From Leptobrachium leishanense (Eukaryota > Chordata > Amphibia > Anura > Megophryidae): DNA of 64,000 nucleotides. Location of the stretch: positions 55,618,422 to 55,682,421 of the forward strand of contig CM019069.1 of NCBI GenBank assembly GCA_009667805.1, read 5' to 3'. Positions 23,351 through 34,904 of the stretch are shown in pieces. Within the stretch, counting starts at the first letter, position 1. The number at the start of each line of letters is the position of its first letter. Both the position numbers and the translations under genes were made by a program. The notes under the pieces were generated by a model that saw only the letters and a list, made by a program, of their open reading frames with translations, was not told the origin of the DNA and did no database searches.

Positions 23351-23744
23351 TTAGCATCCCATGCTGCAAATAAACTTTTAATATGTTCTGCAAAAGCTCT
23401 TAAGGAGTTAAAGGGCTATTCTGAAACTACCCGCATGCGTCATGCAAATAATGCATCTCCTCATGGTAACCCTGTGTAGGACATGTCTAAAGGGCCACTA
23501 CCGCCAAAAAATGTTCTTCTTTTGTTTATTTTATGTTGCTGATGTCTTACATGTGCTTTGTTTTTCTCTTGTTTAGTTAAGAAAATATTTTACTCCTATA
23601 TGTGTGACTGGGCGCATCCGTTTGTGATCTTTTGTGTTGTAAACTGCCCCATCCCACAGTATCTTTACATTATCTGGCCCTCACTGTGTGGCTTTAGCCA
23701 TAGAATGGAGTTTATAGGTCGAACACTGTCTCATTGTACAGTGT

Positions 23745-24055
23745 GGGATGTATTCAAAGGAAATCACCGGGGTTAGATTAGAAGTCTCTTAAACTCCCAC
23801 CTCTTAGCTCAGCCTGGAGAACTACAGACCTCCTGCTGATTTTAACTGTTAAATAATGTAGATCGAATAAACATAAGCCACAAAGCAGTTTTAGGTGAAT
23901 GTTGCATCATGGGAAAAATACACAAAATGGAAACGAGAGATTAAGACCAATTTTATGTTTTTTATGCAATTACTTCAAATAAACAATAAACCAGTAGCCT
24001 GTGTTTTTATAATGTGGTTTTGTTCGTAATGCGCAAGTAATCTCGTTACAGCTTT
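23745..24055 (+). repeat. Dispersed repeat, copy 2 (first at 11,160)
   Basis: The match to 11,160-11,525 ends at TCTCGTTACAGCT and is followed immediately by a LINE/SINE 3' tail (24,056-24,130). Confidence 0.6.
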
Positions 24056-24130
24056 CTTGAACCCAGGACATACTTGAAAACGAGAGAAATCTCAAAGTAT
24101 CCTTCCTGGTAAAATACTTAGTAAATAGGT
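24056..24130 (+). mobile_element. LINE/SINE 3' tail
   Basis: TTGAACCCAGGACATACTTG, GAGAAATCTCAAAGTATCC and TTCCTGGTAAAATACTTAGT. A 5'-truncated copy. Confidence 0.8.
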
Positions 24131-25009
24131 TGTAGCGTTCCTTTTAATTTCCCCTTTACCTGAGATGTAGCTTTTTAAGGCTATAGACAGGAAACTGCTA
24201 CAGACAAATGGGCACAGATCTCCCAACACATGGGAGAGTGGAGATGCCGGCTTGTTCCTATAAGAATGGGAGTGGATAAGGGGAGTAGTGGGCTTATATC
24301 CCTCTCCCCCCACTCAGCACCCAATTGTTCATCTGGAACACAGCTGTAAAACTGGGGAAGTGCCGAGATAATTATCAAAAAGGAATGTATGCGATAATCA
24401 TAACACTTCTATTGTTAAAAGTGTGAGACCAGAATACGCTGAGATCTGTTGGGCATTTGTTTTCCATGCAGATATCACTGCAGAAGCTGAAACCTGTGCC
24501 TTTTTGTAGTTTTCCTTTTTTTTTAAAATTTCTTTTAATGCAGTCAATGCCAGCCTGAAGACTGCTCAGAAATGTACAGTACATCATGCGGATACATTTG
24601 CACAACTGTAAACAGAATGAGGTGCAGCGTTTTGCTGGTATGGACCAGACCGTGGCCAGCCTTGCATGGGCTGCTGCTGTGTCAAACTGCCAAATCGTAA
24701 TCTGTTTTTTTTCTTGGAAAACATGCATCCTGTTGAGGTTTTGGTTAAACAGTTATCACTTTACAGAAAGCGTAAATTTAAAGGTCTGGCAGGAATAGTT
24801 TGACCAGTTTGTAACTGCAGTATATAAAATATTGCTTCATGAATAGTTTCACAATATGATCTTTTATATTCAGTTCTGTCTACTCAAAGACCATTTAAGT
24901 GTTCCATTAAAAGCTTTCTTTTAAAAAATAAATAAGTATATAACAAAGTTTTGAAAATATGGCTTCCTTTTTAATAATGCTAAATAATAATACGTGAGGG
25001 GTTATTTAA

Positions 25010-25584
25010 CCTGCCTGGTATTTATTCTCAAAGCAGCTTTACAGAAATAAAAGGCAAATAAAAATCATTTCTAAAATGTAATAAGGCTTTGCAATACAAG
25101 TTTCGCTGGTGCTTGCCCAGATCCAACAGTTGGATCTGGGCAAGCACCAGCGAAACCTGTATTGCAAAGCCTTATTACATTTTAGAAATGATTTTTATTT
25201 GCCTTTTATTTCTGTAAAGCTGCTTTGAGAATAAATACTCTAATTTCTTTGGTACCCTGTGTCCTGTATTATATTGGCAAAGGAGTGTACATCTGCACAG
25301 GAATCCCAGCACCCAGAGGAAAGAGCCATGGTTTTGGTTTGATTTATATTATTGAATATAATTTATTTCCATTATTTTGGATAATTATTTTTGGGATAAT
25401 AAATTACTATTTCGTGTTTCAAACCTTCTGACTGCGTGTGTTTACTAGACTCTTGCTTGCACGGATTTCAGTGAGTTATTCCCACAGAATACAGGCTTAC
25501 TATATAAAACAACACATTTCCTTTCCAAAAAAATTGAAACGCTTTTAGACACAAAATTTTGCAAAAATTAGACCGCCAGGGAGG
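25010..25584. mobile_element. TTAA-flanked element, CCTGCCTGG ends, built on a palindrome
   Basis: 575 bp between TTAA (25,006-25,009; 25,585-25,588). The ends are CCTGCCTGG and, inverted, CCTCCCTGGCGG. Its left 40% is the 221-bp palindrome at 25,018-25,238. No transposase is seen. Piggybac or Kolobok-type by duplication only. Confidence 0.75.
25018..25238. repeat. Near-perfect 110-bp-arm palindrome, 1-nt centre
   Basis: The arms meet at a single A (25,128) in GATCCAACAGTTGGATC. I count one mismatch in 110 positions (ACAAGTTTC against GAAACCTGT). Confidence 0.95.
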
Positions 25585-25589
25585 TTAAT

Positions 25590-26252
25590 AAGCGCCAAAC
25601 TTGCCACTGAATTGCACCAAACGGTGAATTCCACCATACAGTGTAATTTCATGGCAGTTCGTCTATACACTAAGCTGTCAATTTTGCCAAATACTGGCGA
25701 ATTTACAACAACATACGGTGCAGTTTGCGAATCTTTGGCGACAGCGAAATTGTCCCATAGAGAAGTAATGGTGTGTCTATTTCCAGATTGCCGAACGGCA
25801 CCGAAGTGACAGCGAAATGTCCAGATTTTCGGTGCTTCAGTTCGACAGGTGTAAACAGGCGAATCCCGTAGGATTCAATGTAGAAAAAATATCATTTCTA
25901 TTTAAAAATGTTTATTCATTTTCAGCAAAACTTCTTTAGAACACCATTTTTGTGTATTTGTTTTTGACCATTTCTTTCCCATTTTTAAAAAATTTTTGAA
26001 AATTTTTTTAAAAGGACCTTTTTTTATTATTTAGACACATTTTAATGCATTTTTTATTGGTTTAAACACCTATTAGAAGAATAGGAGTTCGGTGCTCTTC
26101 AGTGACGTTCTCCAACTATTTCGTGGGGCTTCGGCAACTCCATCTTCGCACTACAGTGATCCTACGATAAATAGTGAATTCACTGTCGTTTCGGCGAAAT
26201 GGAATCGCCAAAGTGCTCTGAAATTTCGGTGCTTTGTGAATTACCCTGATAG
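25590..26252. repeat. CACCGAA-type repeat, longest copy
   Basis: It starts AAGCGCCAAACTTGCCACTG and ends TTTCGGTGCTTTGTGAATTA. It contains CAGTTCGACAGGTG and GGCGAATCCCGTAGGATTC. The ends are loosely inverted (GAATTCACCGT type). Confidence 0.55.
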
Positions 26253-26640
26253 AGAGGTGCAACAACCCCAGTCGATCTTTTTGGCCTTGCTAGGCCTCAT
26301 CAGGAGGGTATAACCCTCACAAACTCCTTTTTCGCTCACTAAATTTACAGGGTAATCCAGAAGTGGACCCCTTGCTCGAGGTACCTAGAGGGGTGTCAGC
26401 TATACCCTACTGACGGGTCGTCGGGGGTTGATGCACATCTCGTGCAGGGATGACGTCCTTGGCATTTCAGTACTGGCCACCCTTTCAGGGTGATATTAGT
26501 CTGATTTGCATATGGAGCAGTTGTCCCAATGGCACAATCGAGCTAAAACCTTGAGACGTGAGCGAGCCCCACCGTAGAGCAGGCCACTAGTGCCGTCGTT
26601 CTTTCTCCAGACTATCCCAAACCCCGTTTTCGCTCAATAT
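26253..26640 (-). repeat. Unclassified repeat with octamer and hammerhead-like core
   Basis: On the minus strand it contains ATATGCAAATCAGACTAAT (octamer ATGCAAAT) followed ~250 nt later by CCTGATGAGGCCTAGCAAGG. It is bounded on the left by the CACCGAA repeat. No coding potential. Confidence 0.45.
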
Positions 26641-27342
26641 AATTAATCAATACTGCAAGATGATGATAAAGAACCTGCTGAATAAATTCCTACAGCTAAC
26701 CTCGGCGGTGCATGCCGTATACTATACACCACTATACCTATACATCATTGTGAATCGAGCATAAAAATAAGACCACAGTAACGCAATAAACCAGAGAAAT
26801 TGACAGTTAAAAATAAAATGTTCCATCCTGTTCTGACTTTGGCATATGTCTCTCAATGTAAAAGTGCATCTGCAGTTACTCATTTTATCAGTTGTTGACG
26901 CCACAGCCAAGTGAAAGGCGCAAAGATGGAAATCTAATCATTGGTTGCAGCTGTCTGCCCTATGACCCAACCTGTTCTCAGATTTAGGCAGCTACTAGAC
27001 AGATTACGTTTTACAGAAATGCCTTGAGCAATTCCAGTGTGTAGAACATGAGCTCCAGCACTCAAATTCCTGATTCTAATTCCTGATTTCTTACTTATCA
27101 TTTTATCCTGATCATAGGCATTCAAGGGGGCCTTATTTTAGGGCGTGCACACGTGTTACATTTCTCCCTTAAAAACTGTAAATAATCCCAAACGTCTAGT
27201 TGACTCAGATAAAGAATCTGAAAGTTAAAAAGTCAGATTGTAGATTTGGGACCCAGAATGTCAAGCGCAGGAGCCGCTCAAAGTGTGCAAACCCTTTCTG
27301 TGCGCTCCTATGATTTTCACTGTACAGTAAGAGCCTGAATTA

Positions 27343-27641
27343 GGCTGTGGTCAGACGAGCGTACTTTTTACGTCCGTCTGACCGCACTGTTTGCTGTCCA
27401 TCGTAGTTCTTCAAAGGAGTCAATAGAGAACAACAAAGCACATGCGCACTTTTTCACACACGGGCAACGCATGTTGCAACGGACACCATGGAGGCATCGA
27501 CGTGAAAAAGCTACAACGGACGTAGAGACGCCCCCCACATACAGCTTTTTTTTTTCTCAATGTCAGTCATAACTAACTGATACAATGTAATCACAATCTC
27601 ATCCGTTAAAGTGCAATCAGTGCGCTTGTCTGACCGCAGCC
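27343..27641. mobile_element. Harbinger-like MITE family 1, short variant
   Basis: 299 bp between TTA duplications; ends GGCTGTGGTCAGACGAGCG and CTTGTCTGACCGCAGCC. The interior differs from the long subfamilies but keeps ACGGACGT-type words. Confidence 0.82.
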
Positions 27642-27644
27642 TTA

Positions 27645-28282
27645 GGCTGGCCATCCACTGGCACTGTAATCTGGCGACCAATTTGGTCACCCGATTACGG
27701 ACAACACCATCGGCCGATCAGGGTCTTCCACTGCAAGCATCTGTGGACAACCCAGATCGGCCGATCAGCCAGCCAGGTGAAAAAAAACACACAAAAAATT
27801 CTGCCAGGCCGGTGCCGGGTTGCTGCGGGGAGAAAATAAACTGTCTTTGAACCTCAAGCCTTTTGCTGCAGATTAAAAAAAACGGTTCAATAATTAATAA
27901 ATAAAAACTTTAATATTTTTTACATTGAATCCTATGGATTTTGCGAACTGCGGATTTCCTATACAATCTATTTCACATTTCCCCTGCACACACCGGTTTA
28001 CTATACAATGTATCTTTTACAGGTTTCCTCGAAGCACAGAAGTTTAACCATACAATTCATCTTTTTCATGTAAACCTGTACCAGATCATCTGATTTTATC
28101 TGACCAAGTCCCATGAAAATCTTTAGGATCGCACATCTGTTGTAAACACAAAAAATTGGCTGAATTCGGTGGTTGGATGCAGTGGAAGAGGACTGATTCA
28201 CCTGCATGTTGTAGGATTGGTCGGACGACCTCAGTCGATATCGGATGGTCGCACAAATATAGTGCCAGTGGACGACCAGCCC
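27645..28282. mobile_element. Inverted-repeat element GGCTGGCCATCCACTGGCAC
   Basis: The left end GGCTGGCCATCCACTGGCAC pairs with the right end GTGCCAGTGGACGACCAGCC. It abuts the preceding MITE, sharing its TTA. CGGCCGATCAG and TTTTACAGG-type words lie within. A third Harbinger-like family is possible; the right duplication is imperfect. Confidence 0.7.
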
Positions 28283-29865
28283 TAGAGTTTGCCTTTTTTG
28301 TTAATGTGCTTCAGATCTGTAACTCTAAACAAAAGCAACGTAATCTGAGAAATCCAAAGTCATAAAGTGTTCATAATGCTTGTACTCTGAATTCTAACTT
28401 GTTTGTTACATTTGGAAAGAATATTCTGATTTGGTGACTTGTGCTAGAAAACCGACTGTAAGCTAGGACTTCAAACCAAAGCCCAAACCACTAAACCACT
28501 ATTATCCAACATTACCGTGGAAACTAATATTAAGGGCTTGTGGCCTTTCCAGCTTCTTAAATGTTTTTGTATTGTCGAAACACGCTGACAACACAGAATG
28601 AACTTATGTTTTAGTACAGTCATCAAATCAATTTCTTTGAAAACAATATTATTTATTCTAAAAGGTGAGTGCCAAAAATGATGTTCCATTTTCACATTTG
28701 CTTCTGCAAACTGTATGTGTTACGCATTGCATGTGCACACCCACATATTTCAGTTTCATTAAGAAGTTACAAAATTTAAATATTTTGTATTTGGAAGCAT
28801 CTTGGTTTGGAAAATATGCCATTCAGACCAATCCAAAAATATACCATCAGTTCAGTAAATCGAGAGGTGCACAGTTTTCTAGCTATACCCTTTTATACTT
28901 TTCTCTCTGTCAATACTGCTCTTTACTTCTTCTTCCCTCAATATACCCCCATACTGGACGTTAGAGTTACTATTTCTGCTTGATTCACGGTTGGGGTTAG
29001 GGTATTTGTGCTGCACACTGACCACGTTTTGTTTCAATCGATCAACTTTATTTTTGACTCCCTTTTGGCAAGTTGGAATTTCGAATGCTTCCGTATCGCT
29101 GTGTTTGTTCATTCTGAACTGATCTTCAAAAAAAACATCTTCCCTGGAATACTTTCCAAATTGCCTTCTCAATTCAACTTTGGGAGTGAAGCGACTAGCT
29201 CAATTTTGCATTGTAACTGTAAGCGTGGAACCCATCGTGAGCCGTGGTTGGACCCCCGGCATAACTCTTTAGGCAAGGATACTTCAGGAACCCTTTATTT
29301 ATAAAGTAGGGGGTTAGTCCAGATAGTCAAAGCTGGTTCAGGGATGATAGGAATGTAGATATGCAGCTTAATGCACAGTAGCTGTAGACGGGTAACACAG
29401 ATACTTGGACGTAGTAATGCAGGTGGCTATACAGAAGCTGTAGACCGGTAAAGTCTCTGGATCCCTTGAAGGCCTTGCAGGTCTTAGAACCACAGATGCT
29501 GTGGCCAGTGGTGTATTTAGGTTTTGTGCTGCCCTAGGCCTGACTAAACTCGTGCACCCCCCAATTTCAATTTGAGGCACCCCTTCCTGTCAAGGGCACA
29601 TCTCTTCCTGGTTAATCCCCACCCTTCATCTTAAAGCTCCACCTTTTCCTCTTAGAGCTCCGCCTTTTCCTCTCTTTATATTAAAGTGGATAACAAGTGC
29701 CTACTTGTATATTTTGTATACCATTTCAAATGTATCTAATGAGATAAAGAAAATTATGAAATGTTTAAATTCAACCATTTTTACAAAGCACAACCACGCA
29801 TGTCAAGTATACTGGATCACAGCCACTCTAATTGGTCGAACAGTAAAATCCACAGAAACTTGCAC

Positions 29866-30245
29866 TGCATATGAGAGTATCACAGAGCTGCACAGCAATA
29901 AAACCCACAGAAATGGGCACTGTGTATGAGCATATCAGAGCTGCACAGCAATAAAACCCACAGAAATGTGCACTGTGTATGAGCATATCACAGAACTGCA
30001 CAGCAATAAAACTCACAGTAATGTGCAGTGTGTATGAGCGTATCCCAGAGCTCCAGGGCAATAAAACTCACAGTAATATGCAGTGTGTATCACAGAATCC
30101 ACAGCCATAAAACTCCCAGCAATGCAATGTGTGGTGTGTGTCAGCGTATCAGAATCCACAGCAATAACTCCCAGCAATGCAATGTGCGGTGTGTATGAGT
30201 GCATCAGAATCCACTGCAATAAAACTCCCAGCAAACCGAGTGTAT
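29866..30245. repeat. ~55-bp minisatellite, about 7 units
   Basis: The unit contains CACAGCAATAAAACCCACAG, AAATG.GCACTGTGTATGAG and CATATCACAGAGCT. The later units carry CTCCCAGCAATGCAATGTG instead. The same array type is at 50,570-51,295. Confidence 0.9.
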
Positions 30246-30427
30246 ATGAGCACACAACAATTATGCTGTGGAGCCCTCTTGTCAGCAGTGGGGTGACACT
30301 GCCAGAGGGTGCACTGTAGCTTTGATTCCCTTCCCGGTGGGTGTTCAGTCCAGAATAGAGTCTGTGTTAACAAAAAAGCGGGCAGCTGCGCGCGTGCGTT
30401 TCACGTGGTTCAGCCAGTCATGTGGTA

Positions 30428-30920
30428 CTGAGACTCAGTGAAATGCCCTGATGTTCAGTGGTTTCAATCAGCAGGTTTATTCAGGCGAACCCCATAGGTT
30501 TCAATGTTAAAAATATTCCCGTTTTTATGCAATATCTAATAAATCATTTATTATTTTAATCTGCAGTAAAAAGTCTTTATAGATTTTTTTTTTTAGTACC
30601 TTTTAGTCATTTTTCAGATTTTTTTGGGCAAAATTTCCCCCCTTTTTTTAATAGCGTTTTTTTTTTCTGTAACAGAACTTTTTATTATCAATCATAGGAT
30701 CTTATATGTAAATTCCAGACATTTTCGTTCAGTAGTTCTTTTGAAAACAGCAGGCCACGGGTTTGCGGTGGCAGCATTCAGCGGCCGACTCCATGCACTT
30801 TGGGGACCCTGCGGTGAATGGTGAATTCACTGCATGGTGGGGAAATTTTATTCTCCTAAGTGCAGGGAACTACAGAACACCAAAATGTTGGCGTCATTTC
30901 GGTGCTCTGTGAGTAACTCA
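30428..30920. repeat. CACCGAA-type repeat inside the hAT element
   Basis: It matches 13,000-13,290 closely over GCAGGTTTATTCAGGCGAAC, CCCATAGGTTTCAATG and the poly-T/ATATGTAAATT segments. Confidence 0.7.
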
Positions 30921-31599
30921 TTTAGTGGTGAGGTTTTTTGCTGCCCCCTGGAAAGTGAAAGCCTAGGCCTTGCCTACCCAGAATATACTTGAAAATTAGT
31001 GAAATCTCAATGTATCCTTCCTGGTAAAATACTTTGCAAAAGTGCGGGCCGCCACCCCCTGGAAAGTGCCGCCCTAGGCCTGGGCCTACTCGGCCTAGGC
31101 CAAAATACACCACTGGCTGTGGCACAAATTGTAGCAGGTGCTGATGATGGGAACACCGGTGATTCACGGGTGCAATGCAGACTCCTAACAGGAGCTCAAA
31201 CAGCACAGATTAGTCTTCAAACAGAAACTCAAAAACTGAGCCCTGCTGAGAAGGTGAACCACCCAAAAGTAGGGAGATGCTCAGTGCTCAGAAGGTTATG
31301 AGGTCAGGTGCGTGGTTGGTACAGGAAAGACCTGGCCTGTATACAACAGGAGTGGAGAGGTAAAAGCCGGGCTGAAATCAAGGTTAAGGGACCCAACAGT
31401 GGGAACCAGGGCTGGAAGCTTGACCGTAATACATTGAAAAACACTTATTAGCCTATCAAAACCCCATTTTCACACCTTTTTAAAGCCAGATGTGTGTGCC
31501 CCCTGTGGTAAAACAAATTCCACTGTCTTATCTCTCACTAGTCACCGTGCTGAGGGATAAAACTTGCTGGATATAGCAACCCCAAACCTCACTGTAACA

Positions 31600-31770
31600 A
31601 AAAGTTCAAACATATTACTGTTGAAGTACAGCCAGGGGGAGGGCAGAATACAGGGAGAGCTGTGGGGTCACTCACTGCTGTACAGGGATATGAGTCAGGT
31701 GGTTATAGTGACTGAAATCCCCTGTATAGTACAGATACAAGGTGTTGCTGTAATTTCCATAATCAGGCAT
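31600..31770 (+). repeat. Dispersed repeat, GGGCAGAATACAG family
   Basis: The second plus-strand copy of the repeat at 6,815; GAGGGCAGAATACAGGGAGA and GTATAGTACAGATACAAGG. Confidence 0.65.
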
Positions 31771-31799
31771 TATCAAACATACAGATACTATTTTTATAT

Positions 31800-32105
31800 T
31801 CTAGTGGTATTTTTTTGTAAACTGCATTGCTAATAATCTCCTTATGACCACTTCAAACCCCCCCCCCCCATAAGTGGGAGATCTGAACACTTTGATCTAT
31901 CTTTATCACAGTTAATTTATTTGACACAAAGGGCATTTCTGCCATTGTATAAGATAAGGGACCCCATCTTGAGTTCAGAATCTTTCATTCCAACAATATT
32001 TCTATAATTGGTAAACAAACACATGAAAATTTACATTATTTTCATTTTTTAACAATCTCTGTGCAAAATTTCTATTTTGTCCTGTATTTGGTAACTTTGC
32101 ATCTT
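31800..32105 (+). repeat. Dispersed repeat, copy 2 (first at 23,030)
   Basis: It follows the GGGCAGAATACAG repeat directly. It carries an 11-C run at about 31,858 where the other copy has CAAATCC. Confidence 0.55.
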
Positions 32106-33044
32106 GTGTTTCAAATACATGTTATGATAAAAAAAAATTCAACAAAAATCACTTGGCAGCAAAGTGGTTAAAGATGCAGCATGGCGTTTCCCCCAGCCTT
32201 TTGTGTATCTTACTTTATGTCTTTCCCTGAATTGTCACATTTTCGATAACCTGCCTGAGGTTTTACACATCTTTGTATCTGACTTTTCAACATTGTCATA
32301 GTCATAAAATATTGCCTGACATGTACTTTTTTTAAGAATACACAAGCGGGCCTCATGTGAGGGTAACGCAATCCCCTAACATTTGTTAAAAACCATAACA
32401 TCTATCTATTTGTGACAACAAGATACATTTTAACAACCTATAGACTGAAGTGGATAGTATTCTGGTTCATGTAGTGTAAGTACAGAATGACAAGGAGGGT
32501 ATGTGACAGCTGAAGAAAGCTTTGTGAGGGATTAAAGGGGTAGCTATAAATAAATGCTTAGCAATGCCACTATATTCATCTTTTTTTTTATGCTAAAAGC
32601 TGCAGTTCCGGGCATGTTTATTTGTATTAGAGTTTGTCACTGTATGGAACAATATATAGTCATTGTTTTCATCTCTGCTGGTCTTTTACTATCTGTTTAT
32701 TTATTTTTAATAGCAATGACTCCGCAGTTCTTTTTCAAAACATCTGTTCAGTACCACTTCACATTGATAGACTTCAAAGTATCATTTTCTTATCTCAGGA
32801 GACAAAGCTTAATACTTCCTGATCATAATCCATTCATGAAAATCTTTGTTTATGATGTGACAGCGAGCCAGGTTATAACGCGAGTGAAAATAAATAAATC
32901 ATTGTACTATTGTATGGCTATTATTAGAGTACAGTTTTATGTATGATGTTTACCTTTGGAGAGGCCTAAAGGACTATTGTTATTTAAAACCGAGACACAC
33001 TCGGCATACGTACACTTTTTACAGCACGACCCATTATACATAGG

Positions 33045-33122
33045 TTAGACATACTTGAAAACCAAGAGAAATCTCAATGTATCCTTCCTGGTAAAATACT
33101 TTATAAAAAAATAAATAAATAA
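33045..33122 (+). mobile_element. LINE/SINE 3' tail
   Basis: ACATACTTGAAAACCAAGAG, ATCCTTCCTGGTAAAATAC and a (TAAA)n end. 5'-truncated. Confidence 0.8.
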
Positions 33123-33332
33123 CATAGGTTAACGCTGCTTGAGATTGTGCCGGTGCAGCGGAACAGATGCCTTATTGCGTGTGTAATGTGTCAAAGCACT
33201 ACTCCCATTGTCTGTAAAGTGTCTTGTCTGTTCACACATAGTGCTGGGAAGTAGCACAAGACATTTTAAGTAATGCAGACAAACACAATTTGAAAAAGCT
33301 TGCCCTTTAAATTTCGTAGACAGTTTTTACAG

Positions 33333-33465
33333 CAGGGCTGGCAAACTCCACCACCCCCAGATGTTGTTGGCCAACAATCCAGGAAAGTTTGAATGCAATA
33401 GATAGAAAGAGAATCATGGGAGTTGTAGTTCGGCAACATCTGGGGGCCGGAGTTTGAGATCCTGG
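33333..33465. mobile_element. hAT-type MITE, distant relative
   Basis: CAGGGCTGGCAAACTCC...CCCAGATGTTG at the left and CAACATCTGGGGGCCGGAG...CCTG at the right. Near GGGAGTTGTAGTT. The flanking duplication is not exact. Confidence 0.65.
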
Positions 33466-33736
33466 CTTTTAGAGCATTCACAAATTTCAGTGTGTCAGCT
33501 TGACTCCTTAGCCGTTAATTAACATAAGTAATGTCTTGGCTGGTTAAGATACCAAGTGCATCAGTGTTGCCTTGTCATTTAACACTTGAGAGAACTTCCT
33601 GGGCAGTGACTGTAAAAAAACAGAAAACAATACATACTATAAAACGAAAACAAGTCAAGCACACTTAATTAGTTTGCTTAATCTACATCACTGAAGTAGA
33701 TTTCTTTCTCCTCCACAAAGGATGTTGACATTGTCC

Positions 33737-33795
33737 TGATGAAGCTGCTTTATTACCTGACATTTAGACGGCGAAACGCGTTGATGTTATGGGGT
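33737..33795 (+). repeat. CTGATGA...GGCGAAACGCGTTG motif (hammerhead-like)
   Basis: It reads CTGATGAAGCTG, a ~21-nt loop, CGGCGAAACGCGTTGATG. This type of motif is dispersed in vertebrate genomes; see the finding on the possible ribozyme fold. Confidence 0.5.
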
Positions 33796-33936
33796 GGCGG
33801 TGTGTATTCCCCGTGACCACCAACCATATGCAACTCCTTTTATTCCTTTTATACTGTATTGTTCGGTGTTTCTTTTCCTTTTTTTGAGATTATTTTCCTA
33901 GTTACAGAAGACTCAAAATTAACATATTTTTCCTAA

Positions 33937-34361
33937 GGCTAGGTCAGACAAACGCATTCTGGGCGTCCGTGCACAACGGACGTACTTTCTGACTGACGAC
34001 AAGGTAGTGGCCACACGGTCCGTTATTGTGACTGACGTTTTTTTGACTCCTGTAGAAGGGAAAATAAATGAAATATGAAAAGCATTTTGTTCGTCCAAAA
34101 TGCTGGACGTCAAAAATGCAGTCCGTCTGACTTCGTTCCATCACTCACACACAAAGCTATGCGGACTTGCGGATGCAGCGCACTTTGTGCGGCCGTTCTA
34201 GCGGATTTACGTTCTTGCCTAACCTGCGTCCGTTATGCCTCCGCAGTTCCGTGCGGACGTACTTTGTGTGTGGGGCTCCATTGGTCATAATTATATGCTA
34301 TATCGGACATACAAATGTGCGGCAACACGGACGTGATCAGTGCACTCGTATGACCTGAGCC
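33937..34361. mobile_element. Harbinger-like MITE family 1, subfamily b
   Basis: 425 bp between TAA duplications; ends GGCTAGGTCAGACAAACGC and GTATGACCTGAGCC. Opposite orientation to 19,673-20,103, sharing AAATGCTGGACGTCAAAAATG-like and GTTCTTGCCTAAC words. Confidence 0.85.
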
Positions 34362-34904
34362 TAAATGGTCATACCATTCTTAAGTATTGGGGCACCGAGC
34401 AACATTCGTTTTTTCCTTTTGTATGATTGGGGTCTTGTATGGAGTAGACTTTTTTTTGTGGTGTATATAGAAACATTATTGAGTGTTTTCTGTAACTCTA
34501 CTAAAACTTGTACACATTTTGTTGAGTTCTGTTTCTACACCTGCACTACCTACGGAGGTGACGGGGGGATTTGAGCCCAAAATAGGGACATTCCTTCATA
34601 AATATGGACACTTTGGAAGTAGAATTATCTGCTTCCAGAACCGTGATGCTTAAATGAATGTGTTTTTTGGTTTTGCTTATCCTTTTCACTAGCAAGTCCT
34701 TTTTTGTTGAAAAAATAGTAGATGCTAGAACTGATCTTGCACAATTTCAAACCGGAAGTAAACGTATAAGCATAACGAAAATAATACCTGATGTGTCGAG
34801 CACCATGATCGTGGTAAAGATGGATAATGGTTCCTCCTTTATTTGCATTTGTAGTGATCGTAATAATATTGACAATACTGCTTCCAAATAATACCAATAG
34901 ATTA

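Larger units (their letters stand above)
29506..31115. mobile_element. 1.6-kb hAT-type element with 8-bp duplication
   Basis: The ends CAGTGGTGTATTTAGG and CCAAAATACACCACTG are inverted. GCTGTGGC flanks both sides exactly (29,498-29,505; 31,116-31,123). Inside are a ~55-bp minisatellite, a CACCGAA repeat and a short LINE/SINE tail (30,981-31,040). There is no transposase frame, so it is non-autonomous and composite. Confidence 0.9.
29225..31440. other. Unclassified repeat split by a hAT element
   Basis: 29,225-29,505 and 31,116-31,440 form one continuous sequence once the hAT element and one GCTGTGGC are removed. It contains GGAACCCTTTATTTATAAAG and several GGTACAGG-like words recalling the 10.5 kb tandem block. 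No coding potential is recognised. Confidence 0.5.
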
